A DNA stretch of 64,000 nt from Leishmania mexicana MHOM/GT/2001/U1103 (GCF_000234665.1 NC_018335.1:124001-188000), one strand, 5' to 3'. Positions 42,839-53,194 are shown, numbered from the stretch's first letter. The notes: a model not told the origin generated them from the sequence alone. Translations and numbers: made by a program.

Positions 42839-43969
42839 TTTCGTTCGCTTTGGCAGCCCTCCCTCTCTCCTACGAGCAAAATGACAGACAGCGTCGATGA
42901 CCTCAAAGAGTGGTGATGTATGGTTGCGTGAGAGTGTGAGGAAAAAAGGTGCTATTCTCTGCCCTCAATCAAGCTCCCCGTCGCTCTCCCTGTTTGCCTG
43001 TGGTGCTGTGCTCGTGGATAGCGTGCTAAGCTTGCGTTTCGTTTTCTCCTGCTCTTTACCTCGGCGCTGTGGTGCCTGTGTGGTTGGTGTTACTATTGCG
43101 GCTCGGAGAGTCGGTGTTGACGTGTTGATGAGGAGAAGGGAAGGGGACGTTTGTGCACAAGAATTATGCAAAAAGAGAGGCCGTGGTCATGGAATATTGT
43201 GCGGTGTGTGCGTGTCTTCAGAGGAAGTCTCTTAGGCCTTTCTAGCGCGGGAGCTCCTTCTTGTGGTGGTGGTGCGTCGGTGCAAAAAGTGCTGTCATGA
43301 AGGTACCTGGGGATGTGTGTTCGCGAACCAGACACGAAAACAAGGCATTGGCCCCCCGCGGAGAACGCCCCGCCCGCCGATGGATGTAACGTGACGAGTG
43401 TGAGGCGCAGAAAGGATCGTGACAGGAAGGGGAGGATGGAAGAGAAGTTGACAGGATGCAGGGAGGTGCCATCACATGCCCAGCGAATACTTTTTTTTTC
43501 CTTTTCTTTCATGTGATGGTGGTGCAGTCAGCTGTAGCCTAGTCGATGCGCTGGAAGGCGGGGAAGAGAAGGGGATGTAGTGCGAACATAAACGCGCATG
43601 CCCGCTTCGTACAAAGATGCACAAAAGGGACTCACGTCATGGCAGCGCACACCTCTCCCGGAGAGAGGAAGGAGACAACGGCCCCCCACCCCTAAGCCCC
43701 TCCACCTTCAGTGGCAACGCGTACCGTATAACGTGAACCACAGCGCGCACGCACCCCGCATCCCTGCCAGCCGCATCGGCGCCGCCCCATCGCATAGTTG
43801 CTCCAGTTGTGTCTTTAAAGGAAATGATAACGGAAAAAAAAAGCAATGGCCTCACTCTCTCTCCAGGAGGAACAAAGGGGCGAGGCCAACGCTGCAAAGC
43901 ACAAGGGACACAAACAAAAGAGTCTGTGGTATAGTCCATCTGACATCAGAGACGCGGTCCATGTGCGCT
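42839..43969. other. Intergenic region, no gene seen
   Basis: About 1.1 kb between S2 and the DUF1279 gene. It is T- and GT-rich on the plus strand in parts, with a T9 run near 43491; no gene recognised. Confidence 0.55.
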
Positions 43970-44764
43970 TTACGCAGTGGTCATCTCGGCAAGCAGCTCA
44001 GCATGCTCGTCTGTCGGATCGCGGCTAGGCTCCGTATCCGCCCAGAGGTCGGGCGTGAGGAAGCCGTAGGTCTTGCGCAGGGCGTAGAAAGTGGCCATGA
44101 TCAGGTTGCCGTGCGTGCGGGTCTTGCCACGGGAGCTCGTGTACACGTCCTCCACACCAGCGAACTCGAGGATCTTCTTGGGCACGGGGGCGGCGACGAT
44201 GCCGGTACCGCGGGGCGCGGGCACGAGACGGACCGCGACGGAACCGCACTTGCCGGTCACCTTCATCGGGATCGTGTGTGGCTCACCGATCTTGTTGCCC
44301 CAGTAGCCGCGGCGCACCGGCACGATGTTGAGCTTGGCTGCAATCATCGAGGCGCGAATCGCCAGCGACACCTCCTTGCCGACGCGGGCACCGATGCCGA
44401 TGTGACCGTCACAGTCGCCGACGACGTTGAAGGCCTTGAAGCGGGTACGCTGGCCGGCCGACGTGGCCTTCTGCACTGGGTAGATCTTCATCATCTCGTC
44501 GTGCAGCTGGCCCTCAGCGATGAGGGTGTCGACAATCTGGTGCTCCTTGATGGGCATCGAGAAGAGGAAGATCTCTTCCAGAGAGGTGACCTTCTGCGCC
44601 TTCACGAGGCGGCCGAGCTTGGTGCACGGGACCCACTCTTTCTCCTCACCCGGACCACCGCGGCCACGGCCACGGCCACCGCGTCCGCCACGGCCTCGGC
44701 CGAAGTTGCGTTCGGCGCGGGGCGCCTCCACACCGGTGTTCTCAGCAGGTTGAGCGTCAGCCAT
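43970..44764 (-). CDS. RPS2: 40S ribosomal protein S2 (uS5)
   Basis: The product is 264 residues. The N-terminal Arg-Gly repeats ([16 protein letters not shown], about 23-38) are the methylated RGG region typical of eukaryotic S2. Next come [20 protein letters not shown] and the S5 domain: [53 protein letters not shown], and [20 protein letters not shown]. The protein sits in the small-subunit beak/mRNA entry region and contributes to decoding fidelity. The start agrees with family length. Confidence 0.97.
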   Translation of the reverse strand: MADAQPAENTGVEAPRAERNFGRGRGGRGGRGRGRGGPGEEKEWVPCTKLGRLVKAQKVTSLEEIFLFSMPIKEHQIVDTLIAEGQLHDEMMKIYPVQKATSAGQRTRFKAFNVVGDCDGHIGIGARVGKEVSLAIRASMIAAKLNIVPVRRGYWGNKIGEPHTIPMKVTGKCGSVAVRLVPAPRGTGIVAAPVPKKILEFAGVEDVYTSSRGKTRTHGNLIMATFYALRKTYGFLTPDLWADTEPSRDPTDEHAELLAEMTTA

Positions 44765-44790
44765 TTGGAACTAGCTGTGCTGTGTGTGTA

Positions 44791-44820
44791 TGTGTGGGTG
44801 TGGGTGTGGGTGTGGGTGTG
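44791..44820 (+). repeat. (TGTGGG)n array, canonical G-quadruplex motif in the S2 5' flank
   Basis: Four GGG triplets at 44796-44798, 44802-44804, 44808-44810 and 44814-44816 are separated by TGT, matching the G3-N3 quadruplex pattern exactly. It lies on the plus strand, the template strand for the minus-strand genes, about 30-50 bp upstream of the S2 start codon. Confidence 0.85.
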
Positions 44821-45315
44821 CACAGGCGAATTTGCGCGCCAGACATGGAAGTAAACACGTTCAGGCGGCACAAGATAGAGACGCAAAGAAGGGGTAAGTA
44901 GCGAGGAGGAAAGTGCGATGAGAGCCGAGAAGGCAATAGCTGCAAGCAGATTAGAACACGTGCGCCGCAGAAGCGCGCGCATGTCAGGGGATGTACAGGG
45001 AACGGGAAGTAACCCGCGAGTAACGAAAACAAAAAGACCCCACACACACACACACCACCACCACACCACCACCTCCCCCGTGCGGCTCTTCATGATAAGC
45101 TCCGCTGAGTCCATAATTGCTTACACTTCCTCTCCACTACGAGAAAGGAAAAAAACGATAAGACGCATGGTACGCGACCGGATCTATCACCACGAAATCC
45201 GTGCACCTTACCCCCTCCCTGCAAAGATACATCGAGAAGATGGCCGATAGGAAATGGGGCGGGACAGGAGAAGTTTCAACGCCACTTCATGTGAGCATTT
45301 TTCAGATTTCACTTA
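44821..45315. other. S2 5' flank/intergenic
   Basis: Contains CT-rich (minus strand) tracts near 44880-44915 suitable for trans-splicing and a CA/CCA-rich block near 45040-45075. Confidence 0.5.
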
Positions 45316-45543
45316 CCTCGGAGACCCTCTGCACACTCTGCCTGTGGACCATGCCTCCCCCCTCCCTCAGTCGCCTCAGGCCACGGCATTCCTCAACGTG
45401 GCGCGGTGACTCCACACATCGTCGGCTGTCGTCTCGTGAACTCAGCATCCTTGTACGTTGGTGCCGCACGGTGGCCGCCAAGTAGCTTTTAGCGTCGCGT
45501 GCCGCACCGTGTAGCGCGCTTCTGGGGAATGTTGGCCTGGCGT
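45316..45543. mobile_element. SIDER-like repeat, family B, partial copy
   Basis: 228 bp matching 51954-52181 with about three substitutions and no indel seen. It shares one boundary (GGGAATGTTGGCCTGGCGT) with the longer copy and lacks the additional about 213 bp present in that copy, so it is truncated. Orientation relative to a parent element is unresolved. Confidence 0.65.
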
Positions 45544-46315
45544 CAGACGGAGGAAGAGCGTGAAAAAAAAGCAAGAAAAGGCAGATAATGTCGAAGCGAG
45601 AGTTACTGTTCTCCCCCATCAAGCACCCCCTGCCCGAGTATTAGCGTAGCGGGAAAGGGGAGAAGAGAAGGGCGAAGGAACAAAAGGAGGATGCCTCCAC
45701 GGGAAAGGCGTTCTCACCCCGTGTGTGTGTGTCTGCCTTTTCCATATACACCCACGACGAGGAAAACGCCAGCCAGCAACTGGAAGGCTCTGGCCGCCAA
45801 TGGGGGCCATGCAACGCACCTCCTCTCCTTCTTTTGTCTCACGTTTTGTTGCCGTTGCTGCCAAGGCAGTTCATCTCCAGGCTCCACTGTGTATGCGTGC
45901 ACTTGACAGAAATGCGCAGAGGCGTGCCTCCTTCACTTCCTTTATTTCAAATGTGAAAACGCGGAACAGGGCAGGACGAAAGGCGAGCGTTCCGACACCG
46001 ACACTGGCGCCGGTCTCCCGAGTTTTTCTGCATTTTCTTTCCCCACTCACCCACCCGCTCATCTTCTTTTCAGATCAGTAGGCGCTGCGGATTGGCAAAG
46101 TTGGGGAAGCATGGGGGGTTCAAAGGCGGACAGCAGAAAGAACAAAGAGGAGAGGGAACGAAGAAGGAAAATGACCCCTCAATCTGCGTACGATGAAGGT
46201 ACCTAGTCCACTTCAAATGAACACACACGCACAGCTTCACCTGCAGACTCATCTACCCCAATCACGCAAACAGCAAGGATGCGCGCCAGGGGAAAGAGCA
46301 TTGGCGACCCCCCCC
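45544..46315. other. Intergenic region downstream of the aldo-keto reductase gene
   Basis: No credible gene; mixed low-complexity sequence. Confidence 0.5.
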
Positions 46316-47158
46316 TTACTTGCGCTCAGTTGGGAAGAAGGTCTCGGGGTTAAACCCGATACGCGAATTCTTGTCCATGGACTCGATTCTCCGCATGTCC
46401 TCCGGCGAAAGCTCAAAGTCAAAGACGTCAAAGTTCTGTTTGATGCGCTCCTCGTGGCTAGACTTGGGGATGACGATGACGTCAAGTTGGATGAGCCAGC
46501 GAATGATGACCTGAGCTGCAGACCTCTTGTGCTTTTCCGCCAGCTCCACGAGCTGAGGCTCTGTCAGCAGGGCACCCTTGCCAAGAGGACGCCATGCCGT
46601 CACGGCAATGTTGTTCTCAGTGCAGTACGCGCGGAGCGCCTTCTGCTGGAAGTGAGGGTGCATCTCTACCTGGTTCACCATCGGTGGCACCGTGCAGTTC
46701 GCCAGCAGGTCATCAAGGTGGTGCGGCTCAAAGTTGGACACGCCAATCGCGCGCACCTTCTTCATCTCATACAGCTTCTCGAAGGCACGCCACGTCTCGA
46801 TATACGAGCGATTTGGCCCCGGCCAGTGGATGAGGTACAGATCCACGTACTCTACCCCAAGTGCCTGGCGACTCTGCTCGAAGGCGGCGAGGGCGCCGTC
46901 GTAGCCGTGGTCGTAGTTCCATAGCTTCGTCGTGACGAAGATATCAGAGCGTGGCACACCGCATTCACTAATGCCCTGGCCAACGCCGTTCTCGTTCTTG
47001 TAGTAGTGCGCAGTGTCGATATGACGGTAGCCAGCCTTGATAGCCCACTTAATGTTCTGCACGACTTCGTTGCCATCCTTCGCCTCCCAGGTGCCAATGC
47101 CGAGCTGGGGCACCTGCACCCCATTGCCCAGGGTGACGTGAGTGCACTTACCAGTCAT
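46316..47158 (-). CDS. PGFS: Aldo-keto reductase, prostaglandin F2-alpha synthase type
   Basis: The product is 280 residues, a complete AKR barrel. The catalytic tetrad is present: D48 in HIDTAHYY, Y53, K78 in VTTKLWN and H111 in LIHWPG. The nucleotide-binding end IVIPKSSHEERIKQN and the conserved GVSNFEPHHLDDLL are intact. Family members in Leishmania and Trypanosoma (AKR5A-like) reduce prostaglandin H2 to PGF2-alpha with NADPH and act on other carbonyls and quinones; the protein is cytosolic. It ends in FFPTERK without an extension. The start is the only ATG giving the conserved THVTLGNGVQVPQLGIGTW beginning. Confidence 0.95.
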   Translation of the reverse strand: MTGKCTHVTLGNGVQVPQLGIGTWEAKDGNEVVQNIKWAIKAGYRHIDTAHYYKNENGVGQGISECGVPRSDIFVTTKLWNYDHGYDGALAAFEQSRQALGVEYVDLYLIHWPGPNRSYIETWRAFEKLYEMKKVRAIGVSNFEPHHLDDLLANCTVPPMVNQVEMHPHFQQKALRAYCTENNIAVTAWRPLGKGALLTEPQLVELAEKHKRSAAQVIIRWLIQLDVIVIPKSSHEERIKQNFDVFDFELSPEDMRRIESMDKNSRIGFNPETFFPTERK

Positions 47159-47830
47159 GATGACTCGTTTGGAAAACCAATACGGGGCTAACTTGAGAAG
47201 CTAGCTCTGCTCCGAACAGTGCCAAAATCATGCACTTGAAAAGAGAAAGAATGGGAAAGGCAGCTTCTGGGTGTCCGATCTCTGATATGCGGTCCTCCTT
47301 TAGCGATCCTTGTTGAGCACGACTGTTTTTTGTTTTTTTGGGTTGCTCCTTCTTGCCGCTTTTGCGGTGATCTGCGCCGCTGCGAGTGCTGCTCGTGAGA
47401 GCCCCAGACACAAAGGGAGACGAACACAGAGCCGACAACGAGAGGGATAGAGTGGGGTATTTCAGGGAGCAGGAGTAGCAGCAGAAAGAAAAAAAAACAC
47501 AGTGAGTGCGCGCAATGGAAGAAGAGGCAATGTAGAGACAGGAGCAGCAGAAAATCGCTCCACTGCCAAGTCCTCACACCAATCAGAAGTTGTGACGAGC
47601 CGTGTGTCGCTCTTCGCTTGCCCGCTTGTGTGCCAGTTGAAGGGCGTATACCCTAGCACGGTTCGCAGAGAGCTGGTAGGCACAACCGCCTCGAATGAGG
47701 CTCCATGTGAAAGATGTGGCGCATGCGCACATGTCTGCGTGTTTACCCTGATGTGCGTGTCAGTCCGGCAACCCGTTGTTTTCCTTTTGCAGTTGATCTT
47801 GCTGCTGCTTCGAAGGGGAAGAAGGGGGCG

Positions 47831-47864
<34 letters not shown>

Positions 47865-48071
47865 GAAGCAAAGCAAGCGCACGTGAATGTGCGTATGTGG
47901 CTATGCATGCATGTGCGTGTATCGGTGTGCACGCATATGCCACTGTTTCTCTTCTTTGTCCAGCCAAGTATTCCAGACCGTAAAAGCCCTTCACCAAGTC
48001 AACGAAAGGGAAAGAAAAGACTGAACATTACTGTACATAATGCTGGTCACGCGGTCTCCAGCGTGTCACGG
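47159..48071. other. Intergenic region with AT microsatellite
   Basis: About 0.9 kb with no gene; contains the perfect (AT)n run at 47833-47863. Confidence 0.55.
47833..47863. repeat. (AT)n microsatellite
   Basis: Fifteen uninterrupted AT units. Confidence 0.95.
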
Positions 48072-51000
48072 TCATGAGCGCAGCGTCACTGTGGTGGCCA
48101 CCGCTAAACCTTGCTCTGCTCCGCGGCACATCATGCGCCGGGGGAAAAGAAGCCGCTCCATCTGTTCGAAGCAGTTGCTGGCAAAAGTGGAAGCGTGAAA
48201 CTCCGGCTGAAAGCCGCTGTCCACGTGCAGCAGTGACGGGCACGTCTGTACCAACTCGAGTTGGAGTGGCATAAGATCGGCCTCCCTGCCTGCCATTCCA
48301 CGGGACCACAGGGAGAGGAACTGCAGATGACGTGGTGCAGCCCTTTTCACAAAAGTCACCCACTCAGCAAGGGCCGTCACCGTTGGTGCCTCTACGTCAC
48401 CGAGCAGCAAACACGTGAGCTGCTCCACCACCGCGACCGGTAACACCGGGTTCTGCGCGGCACCAACGCAGGGAGTGGTCAAGCCAGTCGCGGTGCAGTT
48501 GAGCCGCCGCATTGTGGCTGGCAGGTATTCCAGCGCAGCAGCCACCCCACTTGACCCGAGCAGGGGATGCTCCTCCACTGACAGCTCCTCGAGGGCTGTG
48601 AAGTGTCGCAAGAGCAATCCCAGCGCCGCACCATCCGCCTCGGTGGCGAGCTCGTTGCGAGCCAAGTGCAGGATCCGCACGGTAGGGCTGTAAGACGGGT
48701 CCACTGGCGGCAGTGCCTCAGACCAGGCCTGAAGGTGGCGAAGTCGTAAGCCTATATGGGAGAGCGAGAGTGAGGTAAGCTGGCCACATACAGCGGCCAG
48801 CGCCGCCACCTCCTCATGCCAGAGAGAGGTGGCAATGTGGTTGTGGTCCATGTTGAGGTTGCGCAGCGCACTGCCCGGCCGCGCCGCAGTCATCCACAGC
48901 TCGTAAATGTACGAGTGCGCGTGCGTCTGCTGCTGGTACCCCTCGTCGACGCCGAGCTGGTTCCCCTCCAGACTCAGGGTAACCATGGACGTGTTGTGGC
49001 GCAGTGCCTCGGCTACCGCTCGCACATCATCGGGGGACAAGCTACAGTAGCCCATGTCCAAGTGACAAAGAGCGCCGTTCACGGACAGCATTTCGGCAAA
49101 CTCAGCGAATTCCGGAAAGATCGTCAGGCCGTCCTCCGGCTGCGCGTGCTTCTTCGCCGGTGCACTGGAGCCGACCGGGTTGTGGCGCAAGCACAGCGTC
49201 TCTAGAACCCTGTTCGTTTTGAGAACCTCTGCCAGCGCCTGCACTCCTTTTCGGCTGATGCCGCAGCTACCCAAATCGATGACACGAATTGTGTTCATGC
49301 CCTTCTTCGTGAGAGCAACAGGCACGTGCGGCAGCGCTTGAGCGACCCACTCCTGCCATTCCCTTTGCTCCTCAGGGTTGAGGCCACTAGAACCTTCGGT
49401 GTCCGCGTCGCCGTCCGACGCTGGGCTCTCATCGACACTGCTGCTGCTACGGGACCGCTCCACATTCGTAAGCAACACCGGAGGCGCCTCCTTCGCATAC
49501 TCATCCTCCTCATCCAGGTCCGACAAAGCAGCGGAAACGCTCGTGCGGCTTTTGGTGGCGAATCCCGGTGATTCTCTTTGCGCCTTCCGCAGCAGCTCCC
49601 GCCACGCCATCTTCTCCCCTCTCTCGACAGCATTGCGGGCGGCACCCAGCCTCTCCCTAAAGCTGTCCCGCATGGCATCGATCGCTTCCTGACGCTGCGC
49701 CACCTCCTCCTCTGACAGCGGCACTTCGTCTCGCAGCAGACAAGCAAGCTTCTTGCACCCCCGGTCGCCGACCTGGATGCCGCGCAGCACCAGTGTCTCC
49801 AGTCGTGACCAGCCACTACGGCGGCTGCAGTACGCCTCCTTTTTCTGCTGCCTCTCAGCGGCTCGAAGATTGGCGATTGGGTCGCTGTTGATGGCAACGA
49901 CATCCTGCAGCCCTCGATAGTATTCGTGAGCGAGATCTCTACGCTCCTGCACCTCACTATGAAGAAGCACCTTCAGTTCCTGCCGAATGCGCTTCTGCTG
50001 GGCCCGCCACTCCTCTTTTTCTTGCCGCTCACGTTGCTTCCGAGCCTTGGCCTCGTGGGCGGTCTCTTCCTCCTCTTCCTCAGATCCTTCCTCGTCTTCG
50101 TCGTCGTCATCTGCCTCCTCGTCGTCACTATCCCTGTCGCCCTCGTCGTTCTCGCCTGCGTCGCTCTCGCTAGCATCCGGTGACGGAGTAGCATCATCGT
50201 CGTCGCCGACAGTCTCATCGTCAGTCAGAGAGGCGTTGCTATCATCTTGACCGCCACCACTAACGAACGCGGCTTTATCGAGCCGCCCCTCAAGGGACCA
50301 CCCTGTGATCTCCTCCCCGTCCTCGTCCAAGTTTTCAGGCAACAGCTTTGTGTCAGACCCCAGGAGGGCGTCAATGAGGGCAACAACAAATGTTGTGTCC
50401 AAGTTTGTGTTAGAGAGGTTTAGCGAGGTAAGAAACTTGTTCACCTTCAAAGCCTCGCAGAAAGAGGTGGTGAGGCCCTCAGAGTCCGAATCTGCAGAGC
50501 CAACCCCGAGGTCGCTCCGCGCGAGACTTAAGCGTTTCATCTCCGTATTCTTCACAGCCTCCATCAGCGCGGTCACAGTATTTTCAAGCATACAGTTGAC
50601 TAAGCACAACTCCTCCAGCTTTATCGCAGAGACGAGAAACTCAGCGAGGACATCATCTGCCGTCGCGGCCGATGCTCCGCATGCAACCAGCCCGCTCAGC
50701 TGCTCGATCACTGGCTTGCTGCTCATAAGAGATCCGATAATCTCACTCAGCGATGTAACAGTATCAGCGGGCGGCAAGGCGACCAGCTTCGCCACCGAAT
50801 CAGATGCGAAACGTCCATTACTCTCAGCAGAGCGGCGCGCCATGAGGAACAAAAAAGCGTCAATGCTGTCGGATGGTATCGCAAGCTCCGCTGCATTCAT
50901 GGGTGTTTGCCCCATTGCTATTAAATCGAGACACATAACCACACACCCCGTCAGCATAGAATCTTCGTCGCACGGCGTAGCAACACCAAAGTGAGGAGGC

Positions 51001-51260
51001 CAAAGGGAGCGATTCGCCCTGGAGCAAACAATGGCTGCGTCGAATCGATGAAATCGGCGCTGGAAAGAAGCAGTCAGCTCCCTGGCCACCTGAGTTGCTG
51101 AAACACTGTTGTTTGCGGCAACAGAGGCACCACTTTGAGCAGAAAAAACATCGCCGGCAGCATGCTCGCTGTGCGCTTCAAGGCCTGCCTTTTTAGAGAG
51201 TGGCCAGACTGAGGCACTCGGCTCTACATGAAGAGACGGACACCACAATCTCTCGGTCAT
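48072..51260 (-). CDS. Large leucine-rich-repeat (RNI-type) protein with acidic linker
   Basis: The product is 1062 residues. Leucine-rich repeats of the ribonuclease-inhibitor type are scattered through it: SLNLSNTNLDTTFVVALIDA near 280, LETLVLRGIQVGDRGCKKLA near 487, IRVIDLGSCGISRKGVQALA near 655, then LCHLDMGYCSLSPDDVRAVA and further units to about 950. A long acidic Asp/Glu/Ser run (about 340-402) is followed by a highly charged Lys/Glu/Gln coiled helix (KARKQRERQEKEEWRAQQKR), so the repeat solenoid is split by a flexible linker. The protein is probably a scaffold; no catalytic domain is seen. The frame stays open upstream to a TTG at 51422, but the first ATG is 51260 and a trans-splice acceptor sits 8 nt before it. 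Confidence 0.88.
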   Translation of the reverse strand: MTERLWCPSLHVEPSASVWPLSKKAGLEAHSEHAAGDVFSAQSGASVAANNSVSATQVARELTASFQRRFHRFDAAIVCSRANRSLWPPHFGVATPCDEDSMLTGCVVMCLDLIAMGQTPMNAAELAIPSDSIDAFLFLMARRSAESNGRFASDSVAKLVALPPADTVTSLSEIIGSLMSSKPVIEQLSGLVACGASAATADDVLAEFLVSAIKLEELCLVNCMLENTVTALMEAVKNTEMKRLSLARSDLGVGSADSDSEGLTTSFCEALKVNKFLTSLNLSNTNLDTTFVVALIDALLGSDTKLLPENLDEDGEEITGWSLEGRLDKAAFVSGGGQDDSNASLTDDETVGDDDDATPSPDASESDAGENDEGDRDSDDEEADDDDEDEEGSEEEEEETAHEAKARKQRERQEKEEWRAQQKRIRQELKVLLHSEVQERRDLAHEYYRGLQDVVAINSDPIANLRAAERQQKKEAYCSRRSGWSRLETLVLRGIQVGDRGCKKLACLLRDEVPLSEEEVAQRQEAIDAMRDSFRERLGAARNAVERGEKMAWRELLRKAQRESPGFATKSRTSVSAALSDLDEEDEYAKEAPPVLLTNVERSRSSSSVDESPASDGDADTEGSSGLNPEEQREWQEWVAQALPHVPVALTKKGMNTIRVIDLGSCGISRKGVQALAEVLKTNRVLETLCLRHNPVGSSAPAKKHAQPEDGLTIFPEFAEFAEMLSVNGALCHLDMGYCSLSPDDVRAVAEALRHNTSMVTLSLEGNQLGVDEGYQQQTHAHSYIYELWMTAARPGSALRNLNMDHNHIATSLWHEEVAALAAVCGQLTSLSLSHIGLRLRHLQAWSEALPPVDPSYSPTVRILHLARNELATEADGAALGLLLRHFTALEELSVEEHPLLGSSGVAAALEYLPATMRRLNCTATGLTTPCVGAAQNPVLPVAVVEQLTCLLLGDVEAPTVTALAEWVTFVKRAAPRHLQFLSLWSRGMAGREADLMPLQLELVQTCPSLLHVDSGFQPEFHASTFASNCFEQMERLLFPRRMMCRGAEQGLAVATTVTLRS

Positions 51261-51268
51261 TTTCACTC

Positions 51269-51310
51269 CTTTTCCCAATGGAAAAAAAGTGCCCGAGAGA
51301 GAAGAAAAGG
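51269..51310 (-). promoter_or_regulatory. Trans-splice acceptor of the LRR gene
   Basis: On the minus strand, CTCCTTTTCTTCTCTCTC and a T7 run precede the first AG at 51269-51270, 8 nt upstream of the ATG at 51260. This supports that ATG over any upstream extension. Confidence 0.5.
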
Positions 51311-51740
51311 AGCAGGGCTGTTGTTGAGGTGCGCGATCTTTTCTGAATGCGTCGAGGTCCCTGTCACTCACAAAGCCACACAGCTCTGAAAACGAATCGG
51401 TGCCGGATGTGAAAGTCGTCAATCACCAAAAAAAAAGACGGAGGGATGGTGAAAAGACGACAGTGACGTGTGTTAAAACATCCTCACAAACCGGCACATA
51501 ACTGCCAAGAGATGACTCCCAAGCGAGCGCTTCATCCCCACTACATAATCCGAGTTGCAGCACAACTGCTGCGCCAAATAAGAATTTTGTTGTGTCCACG
51601 TGTCCATTCTACCACGAGCAAGTCAACAACGATGCGCACACACACACACACTCGCACTTCTCCTACCTCTGCTGCGCCACGACTCCACCCTGCTCGTCTA
51701 GGACAAGCCGTCCTGCCGCTACATCGGGCCATGCTTCTCT
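51311..51740. other. 5' flank of the LRR gene, no gene seen
   Basis: The frame of the LRR gene remains open to 51422 without an ATG. The rest is non-coding, with a CA run near 51636-51651. Confidence 0.5.
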
Positions 51741-52181
51741 AGTGGGCACCCCTCATCCTTCCTCGGATACGTGCTCCGCGATCGGCGCCACACGGACCTG
51801 GCTGGCCTGCATGCCTTGACCCAGGCAAACCACCACAGGGGTCCTGCTCGAGGGACTGGAACCCCCTGGCGTCTGGCGTGCGGGTAATAGGGGCGGGCAT
51901 AGGCGCGTGCCGGACGAGCTCAGGGAGGCAGTTGGCCAGCTGCAGGCCAGGGCCCTCGGAGACCCTCTGCACACTCTGCCTGTGGGCCATGCCTCCCCCC
52001 TCCCTCAGTCGCCTCAGGCCGCGGCATTCCTCAACGTGGCGCGGTGACTCCCCACATCGTCGGCTGTCGTCTCGTGAACTCAGCATCCTTGTACGTTGGT
52101 GCCGCACGGTGGCCGCCAAGTAGCTTTTAGCGTCGCGTGCCGCACCGTGTAGCGCGCTTCTGGGGAATGTTGGCCTGGCGT
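51741..52181. mobile_element. SIDER-like repeat, family B, longer copy
   Basis: The right 228 bp (51954-52181) is shared with 45316-45543. The left part, about 213 bp of uninterrupted GC-rich sequence starting at GTGGGCACCCCTCATCC, is probably the rest of the element; that boundary is inferred because no second copy of the left part is in the window. Read on the minus strand the element starts ACGCCAGGCCAACATTCCCC. It is non-coding and intergenic, fitting a SIDER-type retroposon. Confidence 0.6.
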
Positions 52182-52573
52182 TGGAGGCCGTTAGTCAGGT
52201 CCGTGATCCATTCAGTTGGCGTCGGCTCCTCTGGAATCGCCCATTTAACAAGCTTGCTGTATTTGGCAATGTATTCCAATTCACAGTGGTAGACAACAAA
52301 CTAAAATCAGAGGCACAAGCGACAGGCCTAGAGAGCCGGTATTCAGTCCTCAGGACGTGGAAGTGCACGCACTATGGACAGAAATATATACACAATTTTG
52401 TCCCATTATAGCAGCAGTGCAACACAGCGCAGCGTACACCGCAGCATTGTATGCTGTGGCTGACGCTAGTGCCTGTGTATTCTTCAGTTTAACCTGAGCG
52501 CACATCGAAAGCATGATCATGTGCAATGCGGAATTCGTCGCACGTACTGCATCAGGCTTTTCACCGTCACCAC
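52182..52573. other. Intergenic region downstream of the Rtf2-family gene
   Basis: About 390 bp, noticeably more AT-rich than the left half of the window; no gene seen. Confidence 0.5.
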
Positions 52574-53194
52574 CTAATCCGCATCATCATCCCGCACGCG
52601 CTTTCGGGACCTCTTGATGTAATGCCGCAAAAACGTCTGTTGATTCTCCGCGTCTTCTGCGTCTTCGCAAATGAGGCGAACGTAAAACGATTCAAGGCCG
52701 CAAAAAGGACATTCAACGTCGATCTGTGACGTTAGATCGCTCGATTTGCTCAGTGTTGAAGCAGACACAACATGCCCGCATCCCCAGAAACCGACAAAGG
52801 AGTGCACTCCTGAGACTGTGGAGTAATCCGTAATAGGACAACAGACACTTCCATCGCTACCTACCTCATTCGCAATCTCTTTCACATCTGTGAGCTTTTT
52901 TATGCAAAACTTGTCCTCCCTCTCTCCTACTGCACCGTTACTACGCTCCTTACGATCGAGCAGATAGTTAACGACGCTCTGCTTCGAGAAAATATCACCA
53001 GCCCCGTCAAACACTGCCGGTGCCTCTAGCGGTTGCAGAGAGAGCGCGCAGTGACTCCATCGCTCCACCGTTCGTGACTTTTGCGATGTTTTCTCCTTTG
53101 CCTGTCCTGACTCTAAGTCAGCCGCAGTGACATAAACTCTTGACTTCTGAAGCAGCGAACGTTTGTTCGCCAGCGCCTGTCCATCGCCTCCCAT
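52574..53194 (-). CDS. RTF2: Rtf2-family (replication termination factor 2) RING-like protein
   Basis: The product is 206 residues. The N-terminus MGGDGQALANKRSLL matches the near-universal MGxDGGxIPxR start of Rtf2 proteins. A first RING-like half follows (RWSHCALSLQPLEAPAVFDG, then IFSKQSVVNYLLDRK). The second half has CCPITDY (118-124), FWGCGHVVSASTL (137-148) and ECPFCG (161-166). As in other Rtf2 proteins, the zinc ligands are incomplete compared with a classical RING. In fission yeast and animals Rtf2 acts at stalled or barrier-arrested replication forks and in splicing, in the nucleus. The C-terminus is basic (RSRKRVRDDDAD), which could be a nuclear signal. The gene sits about 2.4 kb inside the minus-strand unit from its start at the strand-switch region. 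Confidence 0.85.
   Translation of the reverse strand: MGGDGQALANKRSLLQKSRVYVTAADLESGQAKEKTSQKSRTVERWSHCALSLQPLEAPAVFDGAGDIFSKQSVVNYLLDRKERSNGAVGEREDKFCIKKLTDVKEIANEVGSDGSVCCPITDYSTVSGVHSFVGFWGCGHVVSASTLSKSSDLTSQIDVECPFCGLESFYVRLICEDAEDAENQQTFLRHYIKRSRKRVRDDDAD

Noticed and set aside
43598..44854. 418-codon plus-strand ORF opposite ribosomal protein S2
   Set aside because: It is antisense to an unmistakable S2 gene; GC-rich third positions leave the antisense frame open. No family similarity in the translation.
51261..51422. N-terminal extension of the LRR protein
   Set aside because: The upstream frame has no ATG (it begins at TTG) and contains the polypyrimidine tract and acceptor for the downstream ATG.
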